Part shown: positions 41,692-55,100 of the stretch, in pieces
How the letters are laid out: each line of letters begins with the position of its first letter
Numbering within the stretch: position 1 is the first letter of the stretch
Origin: Powellomyces hirtus
Lineage: Eukaryota; Chytridiomycota; Chytridiomycetes; Spizellomycetales; Powellomycetaceae
Length of the DNA stretch: 64,000 nt
NCBI GenBank assembly: GCA_025526995.1
Contig: JAHLKG010000002.1
Location: 1-64,000 of the forward strand
Reading direction: 5' to 3'
Program-made: the position numbers and the translations under genes
Notes under the pieces: model-generated
Told to the model about the DNA's origin: nothing
The model's database searches: none
What the model saw: the letters and a program-made list of their open reading frames with translations, nothing else

Positions 41692-44600
41692 TCACAAACA
41701 AATTTGCACGCCCCCGAATTTTGGTTGCTTTATTAACACGGACTGTGAGTTCCGATGGGTGGTAGGAGCTGGGAGAGGTGGGTATCGATTCTGTAAAGGC
41801 ACAAAAACAGAATTAGGACGCTGGGTCCAGTAAACGAGCGTGTGAATCTTCACTCTTTTGTGCGTAGTAGTGTTACCGTACCATGAACTCCAGAACAGTC
41901 ATCTCCTCAATCCCCCCAACAGAGATCGGATGGTCCCCATTCGCCCGGTCTTCCGGTCTCACCATACTTAGAAGCACAAAGTGACGGAAATTCAGGCTCC
42001 AAGAATACTGCAACCGAACCATCAGGCAGAATTCACCGCCTGGGCCAGTAAAATTCTGTGTCGGAGATGAATATCAGTCTTCTTGTCCCAGTCGGACGTG
42101 CGTTTTTGCCGTTGCACATCACTTACGTCGTTTTCATCCTCGACATGCGCTTCGGATGCTATCATCAGACAACCCAAGTCGCGCAATCGACGCATATAAA
42201 ACAGCGCCAGACTCGCACTCGCACTCGCACTGATGTAAACATGTGCATTAGTGGAGTTTCAAGTGAGAGCATCGATGTCAGAGGCAGACGTACCATGTGA
42301 CATCAGTTGCGCCGCGACCATCTGCAGATTGCTTAATCTTGAGATAGACCTCCGGATGGAGCACGCATCCCCATTGCCTGTTGTCTGCTTGCTGGAAGGG
42401 AGAAAATTCGAGGCACCACATAAGCTTCGTTTCTGTACAATAAGCGAGTTCCGTCGTAACCCTACCATCTTAGCAAAGCCGTCAAAATACTGCAAGAACT
42501 GCAGTCCTTCCGTGGTGACTAGTGCTTCCGCAGTCAAAGTCACGATGCCACCGCCTTAGACAAGACAACCAAAATCAAAACAAGTATTAACGTCATGTCT
42601 CTCGAAATCGCGTGACTCCCAAAAGCCTTTACCTCCGGGGAATAGTTGCAGCGGACGTTGCACGAACGGCGATTCCGTAGACTCCGGATACTGCCTGTAA
42701 GCCGAACAAGACTGACCCCACAACACAAACTCGACAAACTTTCGTTTCATTGTAACAAGATTTGGCAGCAGCCCGATCTTATCGTGATACCATCTATGGC
42801 ACTAGAATTAAAAACGTCCAGTCAGCAAACGTTTCCAACGCAGGAATGAACAGCGATTCCGCCATTCCATACCAAAACAAGATGGCATTCCGCAGGATCT
42901 GTCACAACTTGCGCGCCACGGTGTTGCAGAAGCCACCGCATCTCCGTGGTTGCGAGGATTTGGGGCGGCGAAAACAGGAACACCATTTTGCCGTCGACCA
43001 GCCATTGAAACTAGAGTAAACGGGACAGAAGAACAGAAGAAACCTTGATCAATTACATATCCCCTACGAGACCCGCAGTTTGCATACGCAGCGTCCTCAC
43101 GTTTGGTGGCAAACAGTAAATTGCCTGCAACAGAGTCATCCTCTGTTCCACAGACATCTGTAGCGGAGAAGGCATCTTCACCTCCCGTCTCATGCCCGTC
43201 AACCTCAATTCGTTCGAGACGCTCCTGTTGTCCATAAAGACGCAATGGAGAAGTTTGGAGTCATCCACACTGAGTTTGAAGAGATCTCGAGCTTTAGTCG
43301 GCATGAGGAAGATCGTCACAGTTTTGAGTGGGATGATGCCAGTCTTGAACAGCAAACGGCAAATGAGCACATGGGATTGTCCGCGGAACAATGACGGTGC
43401 CCATCATACCCGCTTATTGTCCGACAAAAAGGTCAACATCTTCTTTACAGCATCCACCTCTTGCGGTAACAGCACTTCCAACGTGCCATGGTCAAATGGT
43501 CCTTTCAAACTGTTAATCTCGAGTGCTTCTTTGATATGGTCGTCGCTGACCATATATTTAACACAAAGAAGTGGACCGGTCGCTTCTTCAGCCGTGGTGA
43601 GCTCAGCCGCAAGTTCAACGGCGATGCTGTGTTCAATTTTGAGTTTCGCGAATCGCACTTTGGCGACGTAAATGCCGTTCGCTTTGGAAAGATTGTACGT
43701 CTGCGTGATCAATGCCCCGAGCGCCGGCGAGGACAACTCCTGCGTCGTAGCCGGAACCTTGGAATCCGACGATCCCTTCCGACTGCCACGTTTAGGGTCA
43801 AGCACATTACCCGGACGCACGGAGGCCGGCTTGGCCGACAAAGCGATTCTGACAGAAGAAGAGGAAGAAGAAGCACACGGCTCGGGTCCACTGTGTGCAG
43901 GAGCAGCCTGCTTGTCCAAATGATACATCTCCTGCGTTGCTGGACTGTGATGAGAATCACAACCTTCATCGGACGAGATGATCGAGATTCTCCTGATGAA
44001 ATTCTCATGTTTTGGCCCCGGTGCAGATGCGCCGTTGGGCACGAGATCGCAACCCGTCGGGGAGAGACAAAGGTTGGCAATTATCGCGGGTCCGACTGCG
44101 ACAGTCGTTTCGGCGGCGGTTTGAATGTCCATCATTTCCATGGCGGGCTGAATGTCCAATGTTTCCATGGCGGGCTGGATGTCCATCGTTTCCGTCCGTG
44201 GTACAGCACGCTCTTTCACAATGATTATTGATTTTTGGCGCTCCTCCACTAGCATCGGATGTCGTCTCGTCCCTGAGGGCTGCGATGAACGTTCATCACC
44301 CACGATGCTTACTTTGCGTGTAGGCCCTGCCTCATCGTCATTATCGCGATCAGCCACACTGGCTGGAGCCATGCGGTTGAGAGCCAGAAGCACTCGTCGA
44401 TCAACCTCATTTTTGCACTGCCAATCTGAAGTATCCGTATGCAAATAAAAGCACTTGTCATGGTAAGTGCAACGTCCTTGCAAAAATCTTATGCAAAGCG
44501 TTGTGCTAAATTTGGCTGTGCTGCGTTTGATTCCATCCCTGTCTCCATATGGAGGGTGAAGCAACAAGCAGCGCGCCCCAAAAGAACACCTTCCCTCATA

Positions 44601-46961
44601 CACGAGACTTGGACATAGCCTCAACGAAGCAGAGAGGGCGCTCTTGTGCGGGTCCTTGTCGTCCCCGTATATTCTCTCTTGCGAACTCACGCGAGAGTCA
44701 CTGCTGTGTGCTGCCTTTCTCAGATCCAAGACAACCGCAGGAACTCTTTGAGGAGAATCGGTCCGAGACTCGCTCCTGACAATTGAGTTTCTGAGGTCCA
44801 AAGCATTCCGGCTTGGGGAACTGCTTTCCGGAGAACTCCCGCGAGAGTCGCTCCTACGTGTCGGTTTTCTTAGATCCCGGACATCCCGGTCTATAGGATG
44901 GAGAAACCAACACTTGCTGCCGTACGCGCACGTGCCCCTCTCCATAAAAGTAGAGCACAATTTAGGAGGCCTCATAGTCACCAATGTGGTTTTGACATCA
45001 GCGCTGTCGTCACTATGAGCCCGATCCCTCTGCTCTTGAGAATTGCGGGAAGATGCAATCCGGTCCACGAGCGCCCTTCTTGCAGAGCAGGTTGAATCGG
45101 AATCTCCAGTTTTGTCACCCACGGTGTGCAGATCATAACAATCCTTTCCATATTTGCAATACGCATGATCTTGAAATTCTTTGCACATTCGCGTTTTATA
45201 GTCTGGGTCAGACGTCAAATGGCGTTTTTTAAAGCGGACAACAGGATCGTCCCTGGATCTTTCTTTCTGTTCTTCTGTCTTGATCGCGCTACCCTCACCG
45301 GGAGCAGAAAGAGATTCCCGTTCTTTTTCCCTGTTAATGGCATCACCACTCATTGCTGTCGCGGCTTTCTGCCATTCCGAGGGTGTTTGAGAACTGAAGT
45401 TTGGCGCCGCGTCGTAAATATCAGTTGTAAGCAACTGTTGCCTTAAATCCTTGTGCAATTCACTGTGTTCCCTCTTGATTATATAGTTGAGTCGGACGTC
45501 TTTGCCTTGATCACCGGCGTCTTGACGGCGTTCTAAATCAGTCTCAACAACCTGTTGAGTCCTGTTTGGCACGCCGCCAAGCTGCGAGTCGTCCGATTTC
45601 ACGTCGGGCGGGTTCGTTTCTGATGTGAGAGTCCTTGACGGAGGCAATGCAAGCGATGTTGGCCCGCTGGCCGTCTCGAAAGGCTTTTCTAATAGTTTCC
45701 AGAGATTGACTATTTCGGATTCAGGAAGCACTGGAGCCGATAGAGAGACCCATTTAGTTGGGTTGTACTCCCCGCCCGTGGTGACTAGCCCGTTGTCCTC
45801 CGCGTCCTGAACATACTCTTTAAACGTCAATGGTCCACCTGAACGCTGGTATAATCTTGGATTGCGTTCGACCAATCGCGAGCCGACCAGGCTGCGTAAA
45901 GGCCGTGTCTGTCCCTCGCTGATGAGAGATTGCAAGACGGCGATTAAATCCTCGAAGGCTGCTCGATTTGACGGCGAGAGCTTCATGCTCGAGCTTTGAA
46001 GTATATTCCTTTGCAAAGCGTGCTTATCTGACACATTCGGATCTAACCGAGCGTGTATAAAATGGCAGCTGTCCCCGTATCTGCACGTACCCCTCGCAAA
46101 GTGCGTACAGCCACGGGTCTTGAGTTTTGGATGAGGTTTTGATGACGATGACAAAGTGCCTCTTGGAGAAGTCTCTCCCTTTGACACATTCTGTGCGTGA
46201 ACGTTTCCGTTATTCGTCGATTCGATGTCTTGAAATCTTTCCCGGATGGTCGACGCATCGGCTGGGTCTAAAACTAGCTCCCTTGGCCTTCCCCAGGGTC
46301 CTTGAGACTTCTCTTCATCCGTATGGGTTCGCGATCTTCGATCGACAAAACCCGTGCCACGCTTTGGGTCTCGTTCATCCGCGACAAAGTCACTGCTTGA
46401 GCCGTAGGAGTTTCTTCTTTCCTCCCAGTGGTCAGGTTTCGGGGAAGGTACATAGCGATCTATCTTTGCTCCATCGGATAGTATCAAATGACCGTCTGCA
46501 GCGGCGTGAGTCGGTCCGATATCACCACTGTTCCTTCTCATAGCCTTTGCGGCGCGAGGATTGCCTTCAAGGCTTTTGGATCTATGTCTCTTCCTTCCAG
46601 TTTGTAGCTCGCTTTGTGAATGTCGCCTTTCAATTCTCACGGCGCCATCTTTTGGCGCACTTGCCTTCCTCCAGACAGTGGCCGGGCACGTTTCTGACTG
46701 TTTCTCAAGGTCACAAACGCCATGCCCTGCTTGCCTATTTGTTTGTAAAGACAGGGAATGATCAGTGTGTCTTGGTGCCGGGAGAGTTTGACGATGGCTT
46801 TCTTCCTGGCAGGCACGGCGCAGGGTAACTACACGATTAATGTGTCTCATGACGGGATTCGAATCCATACTCAAGGGCACGTTATCATAGTGATAAGGCA
46901 GCAATTTATTCATAGCAGGAATTGAACCCAGCCATCTCGATGCTTCGCTGGACAACGACAT
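41692..46961 (-). CDS. large five-CCCH zinc-finger protein with a conserved-looking C-terminal region
   Basis: Nine exons (46961-43410, 43343-43068, 43010-42831, 42801-42633, 42554-42466, 42391-42294, 42229-42127, 42055-41882, 41790-41692) keep frame throughout and give 1,579 residues. Five CCCH fingers are seen: CTHFARGTCRYGDSCHFIH, CKEFQDHAYCKYGKDCYDLH, CSTFMERGTCAYGSKCWFLH, CPSLVYEGRCSFGARCLLLH and CIRFLQGRCTYHDKCFYLH. Between them the sequence is Ser/Arg-rich and disordered. The last about 400 residues, spread over small exons, are ordered (KTVTIFLMPTKARDLF, GKMVFLFSPPQILATTEMRWLL, WYHDKIGLLPNLVTMKRKFVEF) and belong to no family I can name. An RNA-binding role is inferred from the CCCH fingers. 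The frame extends upstream to a TTG at 47018; the ATG at 46961 is used. The exon 3 donor (GTTTGC) is weak. Confidence 0.72.
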
Positions 46962-47292
46962 CCTTTCGTCCAAGCGCCGAAAGGGTTCGTGTTTTCTATG
47001 GTGATGCGCCACGGACAAAAAATTGATTCCCCTCCTGCTTGCCCAAACGTCACACTTGGTGGCCTTTTCGCGGAACTGGCCTGCGGTGCGCGAAAGCTAA
47101 CGGCCGGCAGGCGAAAGATAAAGGCAACCAGGATATCAAAACGAACGAGGAGCTTGTGTGTACAAATTATCAAATATTGAGGAATTTCCAGAAGGGTTGA
47201 CGCGCCATCTTAAAGAAATAATGCATATACAGCAAAAAATAAACCAAGCAATGAATCAAGCAAGGGCGCATGTCAATACTGGCTTTAGACAA
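46962..47292. other. intergenic between two minus-strand genes
   Basis: 330 bp, from the CCCH gene start to the HNH gene stop. No gene seen. Confidence 0.5.
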
Positions 47293-48291
47293 TCAGATGT
47301 ACGCGGAAGGAACATCCATCGGCACGCCCGCATCGTTAAGACCACCAAAAACTTCCTTTATCACATCCCCCCGGATTTTCTCGACTGAATCAGCTAGAGG
47401 CGTGCCGTCGTACATTTCCAAACTTGCGTCAATCTCGGCAAGCTCTGTCGCCAGCATGGCCTGCGCTTCACCTTCCCGGGCCGGATCTTCATTCTGATCC
47501 CCGCTTCCACGCATGTGGGCAAAAACAGAACACCTGAAGTGATGTTCCCACAATGTGGCAGACGGGAAGTAGTCCGCGTAGGATTCGCCGTTTGGGAAAC
47601 GTCCTTCTGGGAGTCGCAGCGCGCGGCCATGGTACTCGCCGGCGCGGTATCCTCCGCTTATGCCAAAAAAGCGAGGCACCCCATTATCTGTGACCACGCC
47701 CCAAAAACCTTTATCAAAATGATCGTGCAAAGTCCCGAGGGCCAGAAATCCATTCCGTACAGTGTCTATTCCGTCGATATCGAAGATATGGTCCCTGACG
47801 TTGGCGGGGAGAAGAGGAACGACGTTATTTTTTTTCCAGGCAAACGGCACAATGTGGCAGCCACGTAATAGGTTCAAATCGTGTTCTCCAGTCACTACGC
47901 AGACCCTGTCACGTTGGATTGTCTTTTCTCGAAAACAAATATCGCGCGATAGGACATCTTCCGGACTGGCGTCCTCCCCAACAGGTGTGCCTGAACGAGG
48001 AGTGACGGGAAACAGGCGAGGGTGATCCGTCGCCCAAACAAATTCGGGCTGCGGATAACCAACGACTGTGTACACCCCTTTTCTGACGTATTCGTCGCTA
48101 TTGAGAGCCGCAACTATTTTCTGCGTTCTCGTGTCCTGCAAGAGATTGGAGTCGCTTGCAGCAATCGCGCCCCCGGAAAGAATGTGGAGGAACATGCCAA
48201 TTTCTCTTGCAGGGCGTCCGGCTTCCGGCATGGGAATCTCGGCAAATGTCGAACCTTGGTCGGTGAGGATGTAGGTAATTCGCTCCGCCAT
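47293..48291 (-). CDS. HNH-domain protein (HNH_2 type)
   Basis: Single exon, 332 residues. The centre holds an HNH_2-like region: DRVCVVTGEHD, then LRGCHIVPFAW, then a C-terminal half with RDHIFDIDGIDTVRNGFLALGTLHDHFDKG. The order Cys, His of CHIVPF, Asn of RNGF and His of LHDHFD agrees with the fungal HNH_2 family (Pfam PF13391 from memory). Fungi carry many such single-domain proteins; nuclease activity is presumed and the biological role is mostly unknown. The second usual Cys pair of zinc-binding HNH types is not seen. Confidence 0.8.
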   Translation of the reverse strand: MAERITYILTDQGSTFAEIPMPEAGRPAREIGMFLHILSGGAIAASDSNLLQDTRTQKIVAALNSDEYVRKGVYTVVGYPQPEFVWATDHPRLFPVTPRSGTPVGEDASPEDVLSRDICFREKTIQRDRVCVVTGEHDLNLLRGCHIVPFAWKKNNVVPLLPANVRDHIFDIDGIDTVRNGFLALGTLHDHFDKGFWGVVTDNGVPRFFGISGGYRAGEYHGRALRLPEGRFPNGESYADYFPSATLWEHHFRCSVFAHMRGSGDQNEDPAREGEAQAMLATELAEIDASLEMYDGTPLADSVEKIRGDVIKEVFGGLNDAGVPMDVPSAYI

Positions 48292-49253
48292 GGTGAGAAT
48301 TATGGTTGGGTAAATTATGCAGAAAAGGGCAAGAAAGACCTTGCTGCGTTGAGCCGCTCTTCACTTTTGCCTTTTCTGCCTAACCCACGTGAAAAGCACG
48401 TGACAGCGATTGGGGATAGCGTGACTTACCCACAGCCACAATAGCTCGTATGTTCTCAGTGATTGGATTGGACTGTCAACGAATCTGGGATCCAGCACGA
48501 CGGGAGGACCTTCGTCCTCCATGTCTTCAGGGGGAAACAGCCAACCGTTGGTCGGGTGGCTATTGTCGTGGCTGCCGAAACCGGTCTGCCAGTCCCCGCC
48601 TGGCCAGCAAGTTTGCTGTGGTATCGACGCGTGTGTCTCCCGAATAAGATATCACAGGTCGTGGTTGTGGGGATCAACCATGCTAGGCGAGAATCTTGCA
48701 ACCAGGGGCCCCTCTACTGTGCTATCAGACTTGGGGTGGGGGGGGGGGGGGGGAATGAATTTTGTCAGAAGAAGCGTGGGGGAAAAGAAGCTGTCCGAAA
48801 CCACTGTGGTTACGCAAGCCTCCTCCACTCTCTGCAGTTATGCAATGAAGTTACTCATCTAACTCAAACATTTTTAGTGCTACTGAATTTTCTTATAGAA
48901 TTCATCTTTGGCTGCGCACAGCTGAGATGGTCTAAGCGACATCGACATTGACATTGACTGTGACAGGGTTGAATTGAATTGAAGGAACAAGTCTAGTACT
49001 CTTTGTCGCTCTCAATTGGCATGCGATGCTTGTTGGCAGGGCAACCAGCTCACACCTTTTTGCATTGACAGTATTGTTATTACCAACAGCGTGTCGTGCC
49101 TGATGTCAAAATACTGTCAATATTCAAGGGCAAAACGCAAAAAAGAAATAAAGAATTTAGCGCTCTTAATACTGCCGGCCGACACACACAACAGACCGCA
49201 TACACATACGAAACACATCCGTATACCTCTTTACAATACTTCACAGCCTTGCA
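48292..49253. other. divergent intergenic region with a poly-G run
   Basis: About 960 bp between the HNH gene and IPI3. A G-rich run of about 19 (interrupted once near its start) lies at 48735-48753 and could form G-quadruplex DNA. No gene was supported. Confidence 0.55.
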
Positions 49254-51294
49254 ATGCTTGCCGAGATAGCAGTCACGGCCTCCTCCACAGACAACCTAGT
49301 ACACATATGGGACTTGCGTTCAGGCGCCGTTCTGGGCTCTCTTAAGGGAAACAAGTCAAATCAGCGATGTACGACCTTACTGCCTGTGGGAGGTGCCGGG
49401 GGTTCTTTGTACTCTTCCAGTTTTCTGACGGCCCAGAATGATAGAGCGTTAGTGCATGTGTGGAATTGGGCAAAGGTAAACTCACCGAAAAACAAAGTGC
49501 TGTAGACTGGGAGTACAAGCAAACCGGAGTGGAAGCGCGAGATGCCTTTGTTTCCAGAGCCTCGTGTGGCTCTGACTGCCCGCGAAGCGGTGCAATGGAC
49601 GATGCTCCGCCAAGCACGAGCGAGCCTGATGAGCTTTAGGACCTTTCTGTTCGTCTGGATGGCTCATGTTTCTGATTTGTCACACAGGGGCAATTACAAG
49701 TAAAGTTTGGACTACCGGAAAAACTCAGCTCTCTGTGCGCGTCGCATTCGGGGATGTATTGTGTCGGTGGAGGACAGTCGGGTCGAGTATACGTTTGGCA
49801 GGTGAGACAGAACAGAATGCATACACTTGGGATCCTGCGATTCCTCGTTTGCTGATGATTCTCCATCTCGTTCGCTAGATGAACACTGGAAAGCTACTCA
49901 GAATGTTCGACGCGCACTACAAGGCTGTTCGAGTGATCCGGTTCACGGCGGACGATGCCGCGTTCGTGACGGGTGGCGAGGATTCAGTCGCGAACGTGTG
50001 GCGGCTTGCAGAGTATGTACCTGCGACTCCAAGTCCATTGTAGGAGCGGTTCTTCTCATTCTAACTAATTTTTCTTAGGGTTATTGATCCGCAATTGGAC
50101 AACGTGGTCAGTCCTCATTGCTCTCTGTCTGGCCATGCACTGCCCATAACGGATATCGCATGCGGTATCGGATTGTTTGGCAACACGCGGATTGTCACGA
50201 GCTCGGCTGATCGCACATGCAAGGTAAGATCAGGCAAATCAGACGTTTTTACAACCTGAAAAATTTCGCATTGTGTTTTTTGAGCATCAACTCATTGTCA
50301 TCTCGTGATATCCTTCTTGTCAGATATGGGAAGCATCGTCCGGTGACCTGCTGAACACAATCGTCTTCCCTAAATCCATCTCCTCTCTGGCGCTTGACCC
50401 GACCGAAACCCGTCTATACAGCGGATCCTCCGACGGTCTCATCTACTGCACCAACCTGTACCACCAATCTTCAGACGGCCAAACGCACGGAATGAGTCAG
50501 GGAGTCGATGCTGGCGAGACGGATCCAGGAGTATTCACAGGCCACACGCAGAATGTCACGAGTCTTTGCTTCTCGTTCGATGGGTCCTTGTTGCTTTCCG
50601 GGTCGGAAGATGGAACAGCAATTGTGTGGGACGCGGCCAGCAAGCAGTCGCTGCGGTCATTCACCACCCACAAAGGTATGCGATACTGGGAAAACTTTGA
50701 CCCTATGTCGCGCATTTGCTTAACATTCCATTCTTTCTTGTACAGCCCCGGTAAGCAGCGTTAACGTCCTGCTCAAACCGCCACATTTGATGGACGCCGG
50801 TGCCGCTTCATCAGGCCCATATGCAACACATATTCGCCCATGGCAACGTCACAGCACTGCTGGGACTGACGACATGATGCAGCAGCAGACAGTAGAGGAT
50901 TTCAGTTGGAGGATGCCTGCTACAAGCGGAGTATCATCTGTACGTATCCCGCAGAAGTTCACGCTCCTTCATCTCAGTACTCCAATGAGCACTCAATGAC
51001 TTTATATTCATTCCATAGGATATTGCATTGGAGCGCACTACAGTCCACCCATCCAGTCTCTCCACACCCTCGTCCACCTCCGCGTTCCTCTTCTCCGTAG
51101 ATCAACAAGTTCGTCAAATCCACCGGGCAGCAGCACAAGACAACAACAGCAACAACTCGTCGCAGTCCTCGCAATTTGAGGACACTGCCGCGACGCTCGC
51201 GCAATGCAACAGCAAAGTGCTGGAAGCGAACAATGGACTGTATCAGGCTGCTGTCACGCAGTTGATACGGGACGTCAAGCAAGACCATGATTAG
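49254..51294 (+). CDS. IPI3: WD40 protein of the Rix1 complex, IPI3/WDR18 homologue
   Basis: Seven exons (49254-49475, 49688-49801, 49879-50012, 50079-50223, 50324-50675, 50746-50939, 51019-51294) give 478 residues. WD repeats are plain: SSTDNLVHIWDLRSG, GQSGRVYVWQ, GGEDSVANVWRLAE, SSADRTCKIWEASSG, GSSDGLIYCTNLY, and SLCFSFDGSLLLSGSEDGTAIVWD. The C-terminal tail is helical and Gln/Asn-rich (LAQCNSKVLEANNGLYQAAVTQLI), as in IPI3/WDR18. IPI3 with Rix1 and Ipi1 serves late processing of the pre-60S ribosomal subunit (ITS2 removal) and pre-replicative complex loading. Assignment to IPI3 rather than another WD40 family rests on the layout and tail. Confidence 0.78.
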
Positions 51295-52174
51295 AAATGC
51301 GTGTTACGACAAAGCAACGTCCAGCAAATTACATATATCTTCCCAAACATAGCTATAGATACGTAATGTGGTCGGTGTAGACAACCATAGATGTGAGATA
51401 GACTCTGAAAAGGATGAGACTACTAAGGGATGGGGGCCGAAAGCCGCGCAATCCACACGGGTGCTACTGCTGACGTAATCCGGCGGAGTTGATTTTAACT
51501 AGTTTGCTCGGTTCTAGTGGCACTTGGTCGTGATGCGAAAGCAACGGCCAAGGAGACAGATTCTATGAGAACTCAACGTCTCAAAGAAGGGACAGAGTTT
51601 ACAAGAACAAGTGGGATATGCTATTGCCACTTCATTCATGAGAATTGGTGACACGCAGCAATCATGAGAATTGGTGACATACGACAAACAGTTTATGTCA
51701 ATGCCACATCGGGTTCCATATTGTGTATGAGTACCCAATGAATCACTGTTCGGAGGCGTTTCCAGTGTAAACCAGCACTCTAGAACTAATGTTGCGTGCG
51801 TGAGCTTGCCATTGGAACAGAAAGTGATGCAAGATTAACCATATTCCTGATGTCGTCTCGACGAGGTGTCTCCAGTCCGTGGCACTGGTAGAATCTATGT
51901 TATACGGGTGGGACCGTCTCCAGCGGTTGTCAGACAAAGAAGACAATACCAAGTGCCGCAGGGTCTGTGCGCGGAAAAAGAACGCGTGGCAATGTGGACT
52001 GTTTCACAAGCTGAGCATTTGTGGTTGGTGGCCATCTGATGCCGTTTTGTGCAAACAATTGTATGTTTCCGTTCTTGACATTTACGTAATAGAGATTTTT
52101 TGAAATACGATCAGTATTTGCAAAACACGATCAGAGTGCTCTACATTTCAAAGCATTGAGAGACATCGAAAAAA
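51295..52174. other. intergenic, no gene seen
   Basis: 880 bp between two plus-strand genes. A 19-bp direct repeat (TCATGAGAATTGGTGACAy) occurs at about 51637 and 51662. It should hold the promoter of the receptor gene. Confidence 0.5.
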
Positions 52175-55100
52175 ATGACAATGGCATCGCGTGTAGGCTC
52201 CATACCTCCATGGAAATGGATGCTTGTGGTAATTTATCTTTGTGGTACGAAGGGCATCCCTTAGAAACACATATCTCCCAAACTAACGACATGGCGGGTT
52301 CTTGCAGGGATTGCGGCCAATGCCGTGGTGGCAAAGACGACCGTTCGTGCGTACATGATTCGCGGCATCCCGGTCAAGCCAGAAGATCCCTCGGCCGAGG
52401 AATGGGTCATGAATCCTTTATTGGCGCAGGTAGGTCAGCAAGTTAAAATGATTTTGCCTGGAGAAAATTTGTGTCGACCAGCGGGTGACATCTTGAAACG
52501 AGCTTTTGTAGTTTGAAGCACAGACGGGGATTGAGTTGCAGGTAGACTATTCATCGACGGTGGATGGATCAAAGCACGCGGCAAATGTGAAGAGCTATCT
52601 GGAGAAAAAGTTGCCGGACTATGATTTATTTATGTTGGATGTCGTATGGCCTGCAGATTTCTGTAAGTCACTGCGTCTCTGCTCCATAGTGTGTGCAAGA
52701 GGATATTGACCTGGCGGGTTCTAGTCATGCATCTGGCCGATCTCAGCCAATACCTCACACCAGCTCAATACGGCATCCACAACGAAAACATCCTCAAAGC
52801 AGATTGGGTTGAGGGGCGGTTGGTTGCTCTGCCGTATTGGACAGATTATGGTCTGCTCTACTATCGACAAGATCTTCTCACCAAATATGGGTACGCCGGG
52901 CCTCCGAAAACGTGGGATGAGCTGGAAGAGATGGCGTTGAAGATTGTGCCCGCGGAGAAGGCTATCAACAAGGGGTTCACGGGATACGTTGGGCAGTATA
53001 ACTGTAAGATTGCATAGTCCGGTTTCTGCCTTACGACGATATGCTGATGCGTCTCTCGAAACAGCGTACGAAGGACTCACTTGTAACATAGTCGAATGGC
53101 TCAACAGTGTAGGCGGTGGCAATGTCGTAGATGCGGAGAAACAGGTCAATGTCGACAACCCGGAGGCACGGGCGATGCTGCAACGCGTCCACGACTGGGT
53201 TCACAAGAAGGGCATCACTTTGTTCGACGGTCTCTTTTACCAAGAAGACCATGCGCAGAAGAAGTGGATGGACAGGGAGACCCTTTTCATGCGAAACTGG
53301 TAAGCCGAGGTCTTCCGGTCTTGAGACTGGTCAGTGTTCATATCGTTAATCCACAATGGTGGCTAGGCCCCACGTCGGCGTCGCCGCAAAGAAAGTTCCC
53401 GACTTCCCTCCATTTGGCATGACGCGGCTTCCCGGAAGGACTGCGGACATGAGCGGTGGTGCACTCGGCGGCTGGCACATTGGTCTTTCCAAGTACTCGA
53501 CCAATCTTACCGCTGGGGCACTGGCCCTGAATTTCCTTTCGGGGGCCGTTGTCCAGAAGCAACGCGCAATGAACTATTCTCTGGTGCCCACCATCCCGGC
53601 CCTGTATAATGGTAGGCGCCGCCGTGGAGGGATCCCTTTCTCTCAAGGATAAAACATGTGGCTTACCTGTTATCATATATCAGATCCTGCCATCTGCCAG
53701 GCCATCGATTGTCCGCTCATGGCCTCTATTATACCAGTCGCACGTCCAACAGCGGCCAGTTCGCCAAACTACCTTGCTGTCTCTCGAGCGTTGTATACCA
53801 ACATGAACAACTACCTTGCCAACACTATCGATCTCGAAACCGCTCTCGCCAAAGTCAAGTTTGAAGCAGAGTCCGCAATGGGATCTTGGCGGGCGCCTGG
53901 TAAGGGCCGTCATGTCTTGCTTGACAGCATAAAGTACTAATCACAATTGATAGACCTTGGTCCACCAGTCTACGTGGGATGGAGCTCCGGATTAGGAGCA
54001 GCCATGGTCGCGCTCACCGTGCTGAGCTTGATGTACGCTTTGAGCCTTTTATTCTATGTCATTGCCAAACGAGGCGTGAAAGTCATCCGAGCCGCGAGTC
54101 CAACATTCTGTGCCCTGGTAAGCCCCTCCTCTGGTTCTCTCATGTCCGTGTAGGTTGTTGATCAATGTGTCCTGATTCAGATGATCCTGGGAAACATGAT
54201 GAATCTGGCTACGATCTTTGTATATACCGGCGAACCGTCAAAGACAACATGCATTCTGCAGCCGTGGATACTGGGTCTCTCGTTCTCGACGGCCATGGCC
54301 GCCATGATCTTCAAGACATGGCGCATCTACCGGATCTTCAACAACCGCCTTTGTCGCTCTCTAACAATCAAGGACTCGCAACTGTTTATAAACGTGGGCG
54401 TCGTCGTCGGTATAGAAGTGGTACGCTGGTATCCTCATTTTGTACTTGAAAGCCGCTGTCGCAAACTTATCAGATATTGTGATTAGATTCTCCTCATAAT
54501 TTGGACCGCGGTCGATGCTCCAGAACCCGCGATGATCGAACTCGCCACCTCGCGATTCTGGTCCTGCAAAAGTCCGTCGGAAAAAGTGCACAAGACCATG
54601 ACAGGCGTGTTGTTCTCGTTCAACGGACTACTCGCGCTTTCGGGTGTCTTTATGGCCTACATGACACGAAATGTACGCGGAGAGTATAACGAAAGCAAAT
54701 ATATTGGCTTGTGTATCTACAACGTGTTTGTGCTGTCCGTCCTTGCCGTAAGTATCCTCTCGCATTGCGGTGATTTTTGCTGTTGGTGTCTCATCAGCGA
54801 TGTCTAGATTCCCTTGATGTACGTTTCCGATCTCGGCCCTAACATGATCTACGTCGTCCGATCAGTGGTCATCCTCATCATCAACGTCGTGATGCTTAGT
54901 CTATTCTTCATCCCTAAACTGAAAGCCATCAACGAAAAGGGTAGTGATAATTCTGCCTCACGTACCGGAGGGCAAGGCTCTTTGGACTATGGTGGGCAGA
55001 AAGGATCGCAGAACGCTGCTGCTGCCTTGCTTTCCAAACAGGTCACGGAAGCGCAGGTCAAGATGGTGTCGGGGCAAGTATACGTCCGACAAGCGAAATA

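Noticed and set aside
43488..44231. Plus-strand frame of 247 codons
   Set aside because: It is the antisense shadow of the first exon of the CCCH protein.
48463..48951. Plus-strand frame upstream of IPI3
   Set aside because: It reads through the poly-G run and has no protein-like features.
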